From assembly GCA_035771165.1 (NCBI GenBank), contig JAWNZC010000421.1, positions 845,001 through 909,000 on the forward strand: a DNA stretch of 64,000 nt, given 5' to 3'. The position numbers and the translations under genes were made by a program. Under the pieces are notes generated by a model that was not told the DNA's origin, made no database searches, and saw nothing but the letters and a program-made list of their open reading frames with translations. This DNA comes from Paragorgia papillata (lineage: Eukaryota > Cnidaria > Anthozoa > Scleralcyonacea > Coralliidae). Every line of letters starts with the position of its first letter. Within the stretch, counting starts at the first letter, position 1. This document shows positions 25,101-32,092 of this stretch, one piece after another.

Positions 25101-28100
25101 AATGGCAGTGGTTCTGGCTGTGTTAGTGCTAATGGCAATGACGGTAACGTTGACGGTAGGAATGGTATTAGTAATAGTATTGGTAGTGATAGTCAACACC
25201 AAAGCATGAAAGGGATGGCCTAAACGTAAAGGTATTAGTTTTGTTGAGCAAACAAATAATATAAGAGTGGTGTTCACCTGACCCATTGTGTTTTGTCTTA
25301 TATCGTTTTAGCTTCAGGAGTGGGCGATGTGTGTAAAGGAGATTGGGACGGAGACGGCGTTCCTGACGCGTATGATGCAAGCAAAAAGAACAACAAGATC
25401 ACATTTACGGATTTCAGAATACTTCAAAATGTTAATCTTGATCCTAACAAGGGCTCTCAAAAATCCGCTGCCTGGATCGTTAAAGAAAAGGTGCGTCTTT
25501 CCTCCCATCTTGTCAGATCTTGATGTTTTTGCAATAGAAAAGGATGCGGAGGAAAAGAGAAAGCACCGGTCTAACGAGATGAGTTACATCCCACGATCGC
25601 AATATAACTGGATGGGACAGGGGCCCAACATTTCGTGTCAGCTGTATACTTACGTAACCATTACCAAAGATGGTGGCCACTAAAGTTAATAGGTTTTCGT
25701 AGATTGAAAAAAGAATCACTTAAAGTGTTTATGAAACGAAAATTAAGTTTGTCTTATTTGAAAGTACTTTTGAAATGACAAAGTAACATCTTTTGCTGTT
25801 TTTCGTTTCCTTGCTTCGTTTATGAGATATTTCAGTTTGTTTTATATGTGAAACTAACCAGTGACATCACAAGGTGCATAATGACTTACTGGGAAAGGTT
25901 ATATATCTTTGCTATTACTAAACGGAATCAGTTGAAAATGTATATTTCTGTTGTTGTAAGGGAAAAACGCACACATAATTGCTTTGAAGTGATTCCGTTT
26001 GATAACAGAAAAGATATATAACCTTTCCCAGTAAGTCATTATGCACCTTGTGATGTCACTGGTTAGTTTCACATATAAAACAAACTGAAATATCTCATAA
26101 ACGAAACAAGGAAACGAAAAACAGCAAAAGATGTTACTTTGTCATTTCAAAAGTACTTTCAAATAAGACAAACTTAATTTTCGTTTCATAAACACTTTAA
26201 AGAAGATTTAGTGCTAGCGTTGGTGCTGGTATTGGTGTTAGTGTTGGTGTTGGTGTTGGTGTTGGTGCTGGTGTTGGTTCTGGTGCTGGTGATGGTGATG
26301 GTGATGATGTGGGTGCTAATGCTGGTATTGGTTCTGGTGTTGGTAGTGTTAGTGTTGGTGCTAGTGTTGGTGTTGGTGCTGATGTTGGTACTAGTTTTGG
26401 TGCTAGTGCTGCTGCTGGTGTTGGTATTTATATTAGCATTTATTATAAAGTGGTTACGTATTGTCACTCTGGTGCCAGCGAAATAACCTCTTCCTGCGAA
26501 ACTTCAAATTTTTAAGACGTGACATTTGTGAAAAGATAACTCGGGCTGTTTGGTACTTGGTAGGATTTAAGACTTATTGGTTACTGTAAGTTTGACTTGC
26601 GTGTATATGATTCTGTTCGCTATAGGGAACTGAGGTAACTCAAACAGCGAACAGTGGCCCAGGATTGGCTGTAGGTAAGATGAATGATCATCAACTTGAC
26701 TATATGTGTTTGTGTCCCCGGGTTTGTATTTATGCATGTGTGTCTGTGCATCTGTGCGTGTGTGTGTCTGTATACGCGTGTGTGCGTTTGCGCGCGTGTG
26801 TGTCTACGCGTCTATTTGTCGTCTTGTTTGTGTCCATGTTTGTTTTCTAGCATGTTCTTACTCCCATTCATGTTCGCATTGGTATTTGTGTCTGTACTAC
26901 TGATGTGTATTTGTTTGTGTTTGTGTTTGTGTTTTGTCTTTTCTTTTCCTTTCCTTTCTTTTCCTCTCCTTCCCTCTCCTTTTCTTTTCTTTTCTTTTCT
27001 TTCCTTTCCTCTCCTTCCCTTTCCTTCCCTTTCCTTCCCTTTCCCTTCCCTTCCCTTTCCTTTCCCTTTCCTTTCCCTTCCTTTCCCTTCCTTTCCCTTC
27101 CCTTCCCTTTCCTTTCCCTTCCCTTTCCTTTCCTTCCCTTCCCTTCCTTTCCTTCCCTTCCCTTCCCTTCCCTTTCCTTTCCTTTCCTTCCCTTTCCTTT
27201 CCTTTCCTTTTAGTTTGTGGTTTCTTAGTTTTAGATCATTACTTTAAAAACGAAATTACGGAATCTTGTTTATTTTACAGGGCACGACAGATTCGCTGGG
27301 GTCGACTTTAACGGAACAATGTACGTGAACTCAAAATACGATGACGATTACATTGGCTTCATCTTCAGTTACCAGGACAGCTCTTCATTTTACGCCGTTG
27401 TATGGAAAAAGACCGAGCAAGTATATTGGAATGAGTATCCATTCCGTGCTTTTGGAACCTCCGGTCTTCAACTCAAGGTAGCCTTGCTTATTATTTATAT
27501 TTGATTCCGTATAGGGTTCGTACAAAATTATAAGTCCTTGAAAGTATTTTTGAAAGAAAAAAAATTCAAGGACTTTCAAGTTCTTGAATTTTTGAAAAAG
27601 TGTTTGAAAATCCTTGAATTCTTCATAATTTATTTTTTATGATATTTTCTGGCTAGTATAGGTAACACTTTTCTATTTTCCAACTGCTTTTCCAAGCCTT
27701 CTTTTCAGCTCTTTTGTCCTTGAATTTTCTAATACATGGCCTTGAAAGTTTGTGACGACAGATTCTTGAATTTCTCCCTCCCTAACCTAGTCTCTCTCCT
27801 AACTAGTCGAGGGTTTATTCAATCTCGTCCCATGAGTCTTCGCCTTTTGTTTTGCCAAATCTAACCCTAACAAACTAGAAAAAGAATTCACATTCGGAAA
27901 TAATTCACGTTACTTTTAAGCTAAATTATATGGAAAATGCTAAATTTTGTGGAACATTTCGTTTGACTTTGAAATATTAGACTTAGGAATATTTTTTATA
28001 TTAATTTTTAAAACAGTATACTATTGTTCTTTTAGAGAGTGAAGTCTTCCTCAGGTCCAGGTCACAAACTGCGGAATGCTCTTTGGCATACTGGGCACAC

Positions 28101-29184
28101 AGAAGATGAGGTGAGAACGTTAAGGAGGTCTTACTTTTTACTTGATCTGAGACTTGGCTTGACTCCACTTGCCTTGGCCTGGCGTCGGCGTTGACTTCGC
28201 GTGCGTAGGAGTTGGAGTTGATGTTGGCAACGCCTTGGCCTGCCGCTTTGCCTAACCTTATCTTTCTTTCCCTTAATTTCCCTTTCCTTCCTCTCCCTTC
28301 CCTTCCATTTCCTTCCCATCCCTACCCTTGCCTTCCCTTGCCTTCTCTTGCCTTCTCTTGCCTTGCCTTCCCTTGCCTTGCCTTCCTTTCCCTTTCCTTT
28401 ACTTTCCCTTCCCTTCCCTTCCCTTCCCTTCCCTTCCCTTCCCTTCCCTTCCCTTCCCTTCCCTTCCCTTCCCTTCCCTTCCCTTCCCTTCCCTTCCCTT
28501 CCCTTCCCTTCCCTTCCCTTCCCTTCCCTTCCCTTCCCTTCCCTTCCCTTCCCTTCCCTTCCCTTCCCTTCCCTTCCCTTCCCTTCCCTTCCCTTCCCTT
28601 CCCTTGGCTCAACTTGCCTCGATTTGACCTTGGACTTGCCAAAAAATGTTCCTAATAATCTGTTGCTTGAAATTGAAATCTATTTTAAGTAACCAATAAA
28701 ATCCCAACGCAGCCAGGTGAAGAATCCGACATAGTTTTTTGAACGCAACTTAAAGTCCTATTTTAAGTAGTCTATTTTTCTAACTTGCAAATGTATGGAT
28801 ACATGTTAAATAGGTCAAACTGTTGTGGGCTGACGTAAAGCAAGCTGGATGGGAGTCTCACGTTCATTATCACTGGGAATTGATTCACCGACCCGAGCTC
28901 GGCCTAATCAGGTTGGTACTATATGTTTCTATAACAATTGATTGACTTAGTACTGTATGTTTGTATAACAATTGATTGAAGTACTGTATGTTTGTATAAC
29001 AATTGATTGATCAATCGATTGATTGACTTAGCTTGTTCTTGTGTCTGTCTTTCTCCCATTTGTCTGTCTGTCCTTCTGTTCGTTTGTATTTCCTACAGTC
29101 CGTCTGTATTTCATTGTCTGTTTGTCTGCCTGTTTATTCGTCCATTTTCCCGACCGTGTCACTGTCAGATTGTTCGTCGTTTTG

Positions 29185-29279
<95 letters not shown>

Positions 29280-30007
29280 TATGTGATTTTTTAACGTTAC
29301 GACTATTTTTTGTTTCAAAGGATAAAGTTTTACGAAGAAATGAAACCATTTGCAGATACCGGTTACATACACGATGACACTTTTGCTGGAGGAAGAATGG
29401 GTTTCTATGCCTTCTCCCAAGCCGATATATTTTGGAGTTCTTTAAGCTACCAAGCCAATGGTACGTTTTATACCGTCATAATTACAATAGTTAATTACAA
29501 TAATTACAACGACTAGTCAATTTCATTTCATTGGGAGAGCCAGAAAAGGCCCTGGCGTCGGCTGGTGGACGGACTCTGTACTTTCATTGATTGATTGCTT
29601 TTCTTAAATATTCCTCGTGAAACATATTTATGCATAGCTTCAACGGGACTGCCATTACAGTGAACTTCTCCCATGGAACTGCCATTAGTCAGAATGATTT
29701 TGCATACTAAATTAAATTGCTAAATTATTACACCCAGTATTTCTGGGTGCTGTGACCAGCCGATGCCATGGCCTTTTCCCGCCCTCCCAATTGTAAAAAG
29801 GCTCTGGGAACAAGGTTGCTTATTTATAACTCCAACCCCACCCTTGCCCTTATCTCTATCTCAAATCTGACAGACTATCTTTACTTGTGTACATTTCCTT
29901 ATATGTTGTATTCCGTTTTCTTATTCTCTTTTATACTAGATGACATGCCTGAAGATTATGACGGCAAGAGGTTGTACAAAGGAAAGAAAACTAAACGCCA
30001 AGTATGA
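6206..30007 (+). CDS. THBS: Thrombospondin, group B (pentameric) type, 22 exons
   Basis: Secreted calcium-binding matrix glycoprotein. Exons as read: 6206-6263, 16449-17029, 17421-17541, 18057-18148, 18266-18320, 18852-18991, 19180-19317, 19639-19713, 20451-20612, 21209-21313, 21627-21734, 21820-21979, 22881-22999, 23233-23371, 24273-24368, 25312-25490, 26626-26674, 27281-27477, 28036-28110, 28814-28911, 29321-29460, 29940-30007. All introns are GT-AG and all phases join, giving 984 residues; vertebrate TSP3/TSP4 are near 960. Domain order is signal peptide, laminin-G-like N domain, coiled coil with CxxC, four EGF modules, type 3 Ca-binding repeats and the C-terminal lectin-like domain. No von Willebrand C or type 1 (TSR) module is seen, which defines group B and predicts pentamers. 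The tail is basic (KGKKTKRQV). Uncertain points are the far-upstream signal exon, though its phase fits, and a 6-base acceptor choice at exon 16. Confidence 0.93.
6545..6735. repeat. TTC trinucleotide array grading into CTCCTT
   Basis: Nearly pure TTC for about 110 bases, then CTCCTT hexamers. It is a long polypyrimidine tract that lies 280 bases after the exon 1 donor. No coding meaning. Confidence 0.95.
8066..8241. mobile_element. Foldback element
   Basis: AGTGTTCATCCTCCGATGTC...TACAGCCAAGC at the left is mirrored by GCTTGGCTGTA...GGAGGAAGGACACT at the right. The interior includes a TAGCGTGCTGCGTAGGCAGTG stretch that reappears inverted near 35210-35240. No coding frame. Confidence 0.6.
9060..9180 (-). 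repeat. tRNA-like SINE, reverse orientation
   Basis: On the minus strand it reads a B box (GGTTGTGGATTCGAATCC) and then a body shared with 9715-9850, ending in ATTTACACTCGA. It abuts the left end of the MITE at 9179. Confidence 0.55.
9179..9412. mobile_element. MITE with CCCTAATCAAACGAGAAC ends, copy 1
   Basis: Terminal inverted repeats of about 45 bp begin CCCTAATCAAACGAGAAC and continue through GCAAGTTGGCAGTCACG; the right end is the reverse complement. A second copy is at 14594-14808. The interior (TTTATTTTGTTAATTTGGG and neighbours) is highly similar between the two. Confidence 0.75.
9715..9850 (+). repeat. tRNA-like SINE
   Basis: A box TAGCTCAATGG, B box GGGTTCGAGTCCC, then a body ending GAACATTTACACTC. 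It has an extra base in the D-arm region and no acceptor-stem closure. It is the best preserved of this family in the window. Confidence 0.65.
10255..10345 (-). repeat. tRNA-like SINE fragment
   Basis: Minus strand shows the B box GGTTCGATCCC and a weak A-box-like stretch upstream. Too diverged to be a tRNA gene. Confidence 0.4.
10359..11391. mobile_element. ~1-kb element with CAGTGGCGTCGTG ends
   Basis: Left end CAGTGGCGTCGTG and right end CACGACGCCACTG are exact inverted repeats. The 5' segment (G-run, CTCAAGTCCAAAA, GACAGGTGTATTTTTT) recurs internally at 10709-10800, so the element is partly self-duplicated or nested. A 127-codon frame (10468-10851) spans this duplication and matches no family I know. 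No transposase is recognised. Confidence 0.55.
11388..11470 (+). repeat. tRNA-like SINE fragment
   Basis: TAGCTCAATGGTTAGAGCG is followed by a degenerate B-box region about 35 bases later. It sits against the right end of the preceding CACTG-ended element. Confidence 0.45.
11590..12020. repeat. Tandem repeat, ~120-bp unit, about 3.5 copies
   Basis: The unit runs GTAAAGCTGG, ATTATCTATGTCACC, TTTATAAGAAC, TACTACTTTTATGCCGCC, CTGACCTGATCC, CTCTGGCGGA. The third copy lacks the GTAAAGCTGG head. Copies are 85-95% alike by eye. No coding meaning. Confidence 0.75.
12240..12510. repeat. CATATGCCATTCC-type minisatellite
   Basis: Imperfect 12- to 18-bp units built from CATATGC and CCATTTC/CCATCCC. Open in two frames only because of its composition. 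Confidence 0.75.
12757..13345. repeat. TCGGAT-rich satellite with 31-bp tandem core
   Basis: From about 12757 to 12990 a 31-bp unit (CGGATCGGATTCGGAC, then TAAACTTTTATCGTT) is repeated about seven times with almost no variation. Degenerate CGGATCGGAT clusters continue to about 13345 and again near 13385. It is CpG- and GATC-rich against an AT-rich background. Confidence 0.9.
13835..14065 (-). repeat. 5S rRNA-derived SINE-like element
   Basis: On the minus strand, 14020-13979 reads a 5S-like internal promoter region: AAGTTAAGC, then GGTTAGTACTTGGATGGG, then TGACCGCTTGGGAA, as in the 3' half of 5S rRNA including its C box. The 5' half of 5S is replaced and the downstream part continues into a repeat body with GAGAACCCGGCG. 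Related fragments without the 5S block occur near 21480-21515 and 39785-39900. It is therefore a 5S-derived retroelement or pseudogene and not a functional 5S gene. Confidence 0.65.
14594..14808. mobile_element. MITE with CCCTAATCAAACGAGAAC ends, copy 2
   Basis: Second copy of the element at 9179-9412, same orientation. The right terminal repeat has lost several bases (GTTCTCGATTAGG). Confidence 0.75.
14857..15061. mobile_element. MITE with GGCCGTTTATACGAGA ends
   Basis: Left GGCCGTTTATACGAGAAC is mirrored by right CTCGTATAAACGGCC. Sub-terminal AAGACGCAGCTTAC and GTAAGCCGC segments also pair, giving a long imperfect hairpin. It abuts the family B element at 15063. Confidence 0.65.
15063..15358 (+). 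repeat. Hairpin-element family B, best-preserved copy
   Basis: The outer stem pairs GATAAATCCCTCGAACG (about 15070) with CGTTCGAGGGATTTATC (about 15165-15181); GGACGCGCAGCGTCC forms an inner hairpin. Downstream are the conserved T-rich segment, a small hairpin around CTTTATGCGATATAAAG and the AATAAATTAAT end. Confidence 0.7.
15395..15500 (-). repeat. tRNA-like SINE, reverse orientation
   Basis: Minus strand: A box TAGCTCAGTGGTCAGAGC, B box GGTCGCGGGTTCAATTCC, spaced as in tRNAs, then a unique tail. The tRNA cloverleaf does not close at the acceptor stem. Confidence 0.65.
16080..16250. repeat. GGGCT / GGACT pentamer array
   Basis: Imperfect pentameric repeats (GGGCT, then GGACT, then GGATT) lying about 200 bases before thrombospondin exon 2. 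The following 16260-16440 is a weak ACATT/TACACT-rich stretch. Confidence 0.85.
16449..17541 (+). CDS. THBS: Thrombospondin exons 2-3: N-terminal laminin-G-like domain
   Basis: Exons 16449-17029 and 17421-17541 encode residues 20-254. The region starts EIDLLSSL, has beta-strand-rich text such as [12 protein letters not shown] and [12 protein letters not shown], contains one Cys (VNCERIG) and ends with the family-typical [11 protein letters not shown] segment, followed by a second Cys in TLCKFPY. In thrombospondins this domain binds heparan sulphate and cell-surface partners. Exon 2 stays open past its GTGAGT donor into a CTGT microsatellite; that extension is intron. Confidence 0.88.
17050..17210. 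repeat. CTGT microsatellite in thrombospondin intron 2
   Basis: More than 20 perfect CTGT units begin about 20 bases after the exon 2 donor, followed by decayed CTGT/GTTT units. Reading through gives a Cys/Leu/Ser/Val-rich artefact. Confidence 0.95.
17745..17935. repeat. AACT tetranucleotide microsatellite
   Basis: About 45 AACT units interrupted by three ACCT units, preceded by decayed ACTT repeats. It lies in thrombospondin intron 3. Confidence 0.95.
18057..18320 (+). CDS. THBS: Thrombospondin exons 4-5: oligomerisation coiled coil
   Basis: Exons 18057-18148 and 18266-18320 encode residues about 254-303. They hold a short leucine/valine heptad pattern ([16 protein letters not shown]...[11 protein letters not shown]) that ends in CEMC, residues 298-301. 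In COMP and TSP4 the equivalent coiled coil assembles five chains and the CxxC pair locks them with interchain disulphides; the match in order and spacing supports pentamer assembly here. Confidence 0.88.
18370..18446. repeat. CTGTA pentanucleotide microsatellite
   Basis: About 14 perfect CTGTA units 50 bases after the exon 5 donor; the minus strand reads as TACAG. Confidence 0.95.
18508..18625. repeat. CCACTCCNCT pentamer-based array
   Basis: CCACT, CCCCT and CGCTC pentamers in tandem; intronic low complexity. Confidence 0.85.
18852..21313 (+). CDS. THBS: Thrombospondin exons 6-10: four EGF-like modules
   Basis: Exons 18852-18991, 19180-19317, 19639-19713, 20451-20612, 21209-21313 (residues about 303-509). 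EGF1 is in exon 6 and ends with the Ca-binding linker DIDE. EGF2 is in exon 7 (CKLNPC...[13 protein letters not shown]) followed by the thrombospondin-specific [12 protein letters not shown] insert. EGF3 spans exons 8 and 9 (DVDEC...[15 protein letters not shown]). EGF4 starts in exon 9 and ends in exon 10 ([13 protein letters not shown]). Four modules is the group B number. Exon 10 passes into the first type 3 repeat (DKDVDGYPD). Confidence 0.92.
19135..19180 (+). promoter_or_regulatory. Acceptor region of thrombospondin exon 7
   Basis: A T-run and GTTTTCTCCAG precede the exon; a GATGAT microsatellite lies just upstream (19095-19130). Included because it fixes the start TGT AAA, the Cys of EGF2. 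Confidence 0.6.
19765..20245. mobile_element. Long foldback element in thrombospondin intron 8
   Basis: Arms of about 180-200 bases pair: AACGAAATTTCACTTCAG, CACCTAAGATAA, TTTTTGGCTATGCAATTTG, ATGACGTTACACGTTGTATG on the left, each found reverse-complemented on the right. The arms are diverged by about 10-15%. No frame encodes a transposase. Confidence 0.75.
20655..21180. repeat. GGTCAT/GGTCCT hexamer-rich satellite
   Basis: About 520 bases of imperfect hexamers (GGTCAT, AGTCAT, GGTTAT, GGTCCT). It starts 40 bases after the exon 9 donor and ends 30 bases before exon 10, nearly filling the intron. Frames on both strands are open through it and are artefacts. Confidence 0.95.
21627..25490 (+). 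CDS. THBS: Thrombospondin exons 11-16: type 3 calcium-binding repeats
   Basis: Exons 21627-21734, 21820-21979, 22881-22999, 23233-23371, 24273-24368, 25312-25490 (residues about 510-776). They are dense in DxDxDGxGDxCD motifs, for example [12 protein letters not shown] and [12 protein letters not shown], alternating with DNCP...NPDQ. These wrap around many Ca ions to form the wire around the C-terminal lobe. Exon 16 has two acceptors six bases apart (25311 or 25317), so Ala-Ser may be present or absent in one repeat. The sequence also contains KGD (about 725-727, in VCKGDWDGD), a possible integrin-type motif; vertebrate TSP1 carries its RGD elsewhere in this region. Exon 16 ends in the lectin-like domain. 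Confidence 0.92.
22362..22492. mobile_element. Short foldback element
   Basis: ATTACACGATTGCTCAAAG and GATATGGATTTTATGTTC on the left are mirrored by GAACATAAAATCCATATC and CACCGTGTAATAT on the right, with GAGCAATATCTC at the apex. Perfect TA and GTAT runs precede it at 22160-22235. Confidence 0.7.
22520..22795 (+). repeat. Hairpin-element family A, copy with GGGCTTTATCGG stem
   Basis: Outer stem GGGCTTTATCGG (22535-22546) pairs perfectly with CCGATAAAGCCC (22583-22594) around the conserved apex ACACGAGGCGATAGCCGAGT. It then has a TTCATTGGCGTTGGTAATTTTG block, a small second hairpin around 22710-22730 and the terminal CTCAT/ATGAG hairpin (22759-22777). It lies in thrombospondin intron 12. 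Confidence 0.7.
23452..23625. mobile_element. MITE with ACAGTGGAACGTTAATACGACC ends
   Basis: Left TACAGTGGAACGTTAATACG and right GGCGGGTTTCCCCTGTA are diverged inverted ends. In between, TGGTCGTAATAACG and GGTGGTCGTATTAA occur three times. CAGTGGAA-type ends are known from pogo/Tigger-like elements. No transposase is present. Confidence 0.6.
24437..24566. repeat. 44-bp tandem repeat, three copies
   Basis: The unit begins ATGCCGTTTTCCGGTAGGC and ends CATCTGGTGGTTATGTG. The three copies are almost identical. It lies in thrombospondin intron 15 beside a GATGGT satellite. Confidence 0.85.
24566..25200. repeat. GGTGAT/GGTGGT satellite with internal ~220-bp duplication
   Basis: Imperfect trinucleotide-based array. 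A block beginning GTGATGACGATGGTGGTGG at about 24665 is repeated almost exactly from about 24885. Gly/Asp- and Val/Met-rich translations of 70-230 codons on both strands are by-products of the repeat. Confidence 0.9.
25715..26202. mobile_element. Long palindromic foldback element, copy 1
   Basis: Two arms of about 220 bases are nearly perfect inverted repeats (left includes ATTAAGTTTGTCTTATTTG, CATCTTTTGCTGTTTTTCG, GTGCATAATGACTTACTGG). The centre is about 50 bases. A related element is at 31595-32092 and decayed pieces are near 52260-52800. In the genome it would extrude or transcribe as a ~220-bp stem. Confidence 0.85.
26205..26440. repeat. GGTGTT/GGTGCT hexamer array
   Basis: Imperfect hexamers starting immediately at the right end of the foldback element; both strands open by periodicity. 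Confidence 0.9.
26626..30007 (+). CDS. THBS: Thrombospondin exons 17-22: C-terminal lectin-like domain
   Basis: Exons 26626-26674, 27281-27477, 28036-28110, 28814-28911, 29321-29460, 29940-30007 (residues about 777-984). Diagnostic text includes [52 protein letters not shown] and [13 protein letters not shown]. This is the most conserved part of the family, a jelly-roll that binds Ca and cell receptors. The final exon encodes an acidic then basic tail ([21 protein letters not shown]) before TGA at 30005-30007. Confidence 0.94.
26930..27215. repeat. CCTTT/CCCTT polypyrimidine array in intron 17
   Basis: Imperfect pentamers over about 280 bases, ending 65 bases before exon 18. The upstream part (26690-26930) is GTGT/TTGTGT-rich. 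Confidence 0.9.
28265..28608. repeat. CCCTT pentanucleotide microsatellite, ~40 perfect units
   Basis: From about 28400 to 28605 the CCCTT unit repeats without a visible interruption; flanks are decayed CCTTG units. Three frames on each strand are open and meaningless. Confidence 0.97.
29180..29281. repeat. CTGT microsatellite in intron 20
   Basis: About 25 perfect CTGT units ending 40 bases before thrombospondin exon 21, preceded by decayed GTCTGTCT-like sequence from 29040. Confidence 0.95.
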
Positions 30008-30227
30008 CCATATCAAACGCTGGTCAGGTGATCGGATTCTGGTGGATGCGATGTAGTTGGACTTAGAGATTTCGCGCATGCTCAATGTACATGCAGAACA
30101 AAATAACGTAAAAGAACATAGCGAGTATATTTGTATATATCAAAGGTTTTTTTCTTAGAAATAACTGATACCGCTACCAACTTACACTTACAGCTTATTC
30201 TTAGTAATCGCCTTGTTTAGCGCCATT

Positions 30228-30617
30228 GCCCAATCTCGTTCCCAGAGCCCACGTTACCCACCCGGGGAACGAGAGACTCTGGGATAATCCGTTTCAAATC
30301 ACAGGATTCTTGTTGTTCCGGTTGAGGTACGCATGCGTAAATAATCGAGCGGAATCTGGATAGTATGTTCTCCTTGTTTGACTTTTCCCCAAACAAGTCA
30401 ATGGCACACATACGGCAAAATATCGATCGCGGCAACGTCTTCACTGGAGTTTTGTCGTCCGACATCTTTGTTATTTTGGTTTTATTAATTATACTTCCGG
30501 TCACTTCAGACCAACTCATGCTCACTATTCAGCCAATAACGTAACGATCTGAAACGGATTATCCCAGAGTCTCTCGTTTCCCGGGTGGGGAACGTGGGCT
30601 CTGGGAACGAGATTGGC
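30228..30617. mobile_element. MITE with CAATCTCGTTCCCAGAGCC ends, copy 1
   Basis: Inverted ends of about 70 bp: CAATCTCGTTCCCAGAGCC at the left and GGCTCTGGGAACGAGATTG at the right, both continuing through CTCTGGGATAATCCG and its complement. The interior is about 250 bases. A second copy, inverted relative to this one, is at 50882-51293. The GGGAACGAG end is reminiscent of very common coral repeats (memory, not searched). Confidence 0.85.
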
Positions 30618-30659
30618 CATGGATGTAGTATTACACAGTTAGTCCGTGTTTAAAAAGTA

Positions 30660-30958
30660 AACCATTCACATGAGACCGAGATAACTCGGGGGATAGGGAT
30701 AACTCGGTTTGAGCGATAGGGATAACCCTTTGGCCAGAGTTATCCCGCCTCCATGTGAACGCTTCTACCCGAGTTATCTCGGGGGTGGGGTCAACTTTTG
30801 TATAATTACGCATGCGTACATCAACGTAGCTCTATTGTTACCCGGGGATAACTCGGGATGAAGCGTTCCTGGATAACTCGGTAGTTGCTTTTTATCATGT
30901 GAAACAGGGCAAAGTTATTCTTACCCCCTGAGATAACTCGGTCTCATGTGAACAGACC
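30660..30958. mobile_element. MITE with CACATGAGACCGAGATAACTC ends
   Basis: Left CATGAGACCGAGATAACTCG and right CGAGTTATCTCAGGGGG complement with CTCGGTCTCATGTGAAC. The motif GATAACTCGG is also repeated internally six or more times in both orientations. Confidence 0.75.
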
Positions 30959-31594
30959 CTTAATGGAGCTTGTTCGGTGTTGTTAATCTAAACAAAAACG
31001 CATATTTTCTTGACTTAGAATGCAGCCGTTAATTTAAGCAACTATAAAATGCCTGATTTAATAAATGTAACAGTAATGTTGGACTGTTTAAGTATTATAC
31101 ACTAGAAATATATACTCGGGCTCTGTTACATCGCTTTATTTCAATCCCTCGACAAACTGTTCTGATGTTCTCTACACGCACTCTGGTTTTGAAATAGAAA
31201 TGTTTGGTGGGGGCTATAGCCCCAGCTCCAGCATTTCACTGTCGCCTACTTCCTGGCTGTTTATGTATAATAGATTAACACTTTTCTTTTCGGGACAGAT
31301 AAAAGGTATAAAGACAATTAAGAAGAGAATTCTCATGTCACGAATATTTCCAGAGAAAAAAAAAACATTCAAAACTTAGTAACCTCGCAAATTTGGTTTA
31401 CGCTGACGTCAGCGAAAAAGAGGCGGGGAAAACAGGAAGAATTGTCAAACAATGGTCGGTATACTCAAACTTTGCAGAAATATTTCATCTTTCCACTCCG
31501 AATAAGTAGACTATGGAACTACTATCCAGGTAATTGAATAGAAATTCCATGAAGGGTTAATTGATAGTTGAGAAAATGCATTTAAAGTGATTTT

Positions 31595-32092
31595 TAAAGG
31601 GCATATGACTCGAAATTTAAGTTTGTCTTATTGAAAAGAACATTTAAAATGTTAAAATAACATCTTTTGCAGTTTTTGGTTTCCTTGCTTCGTTTTTGAG
31701 ATATTCCAGTTTGTTTGATATGCAAATGACACAACTTTCTACGTCACATGTGCATAATGAGTATTATGAGTTACCGAGAAAAGGTTACATATCTTTGCTA
31801 TTGTGAAACGAAATCACTTGGAATTCTACAAGTTTGGTGGTGTGGATAGAAACACGCACATGCTTCCTTTGAGTTAAAGCCCATGTTTTCATAATATCAA
31901 AGATATGTAACCTTTTCTGATAACTCATTATGCACATGTGACGTAGAAAGTTGTGTCATTTGCATATCAAACAAGCTGGAATATCTCAAAAACGAAGCAA
32001 GGAAACCAAAAACTGCAAAAGATGTTATTTTATCATTTTAAATGTTCTTTTCAATAAGACAAACTTAATTTTCGAGTCATATGCCCTTTAAG
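31595..32092. mobile_element. Long palindromic foldback element, copy 2
   Basis: Arms of about 220 bases pair: TTTAAAGGGCATATGACTCG, AGTTTGTCTTATTGAAAAG, TGCAAATGACACAACTTTC, ACGTCACATGTGCATAATG, each mirrored on the right. The element ends CATATGCCCTTTAA. It is a relative of 25715-26202. Confidence 0.85.

Noticed and set aside
24521..25286. Pro/Ser-rich and Thr/Ile-rich minus-strand frames of 205 and 233 codons, and Gly/Asp-rich plus frame
   Set aside because: All are translations of a GGTGAT satellite within a thrombospondin intron.
28212..28692. Leu/Pro/Phe/Ser repeat proteins and Gly/Lys/Glu-rich minus frame
   Set aside because: Pure CCCTT pentamer array; open in all frames because the unit lacks stops.
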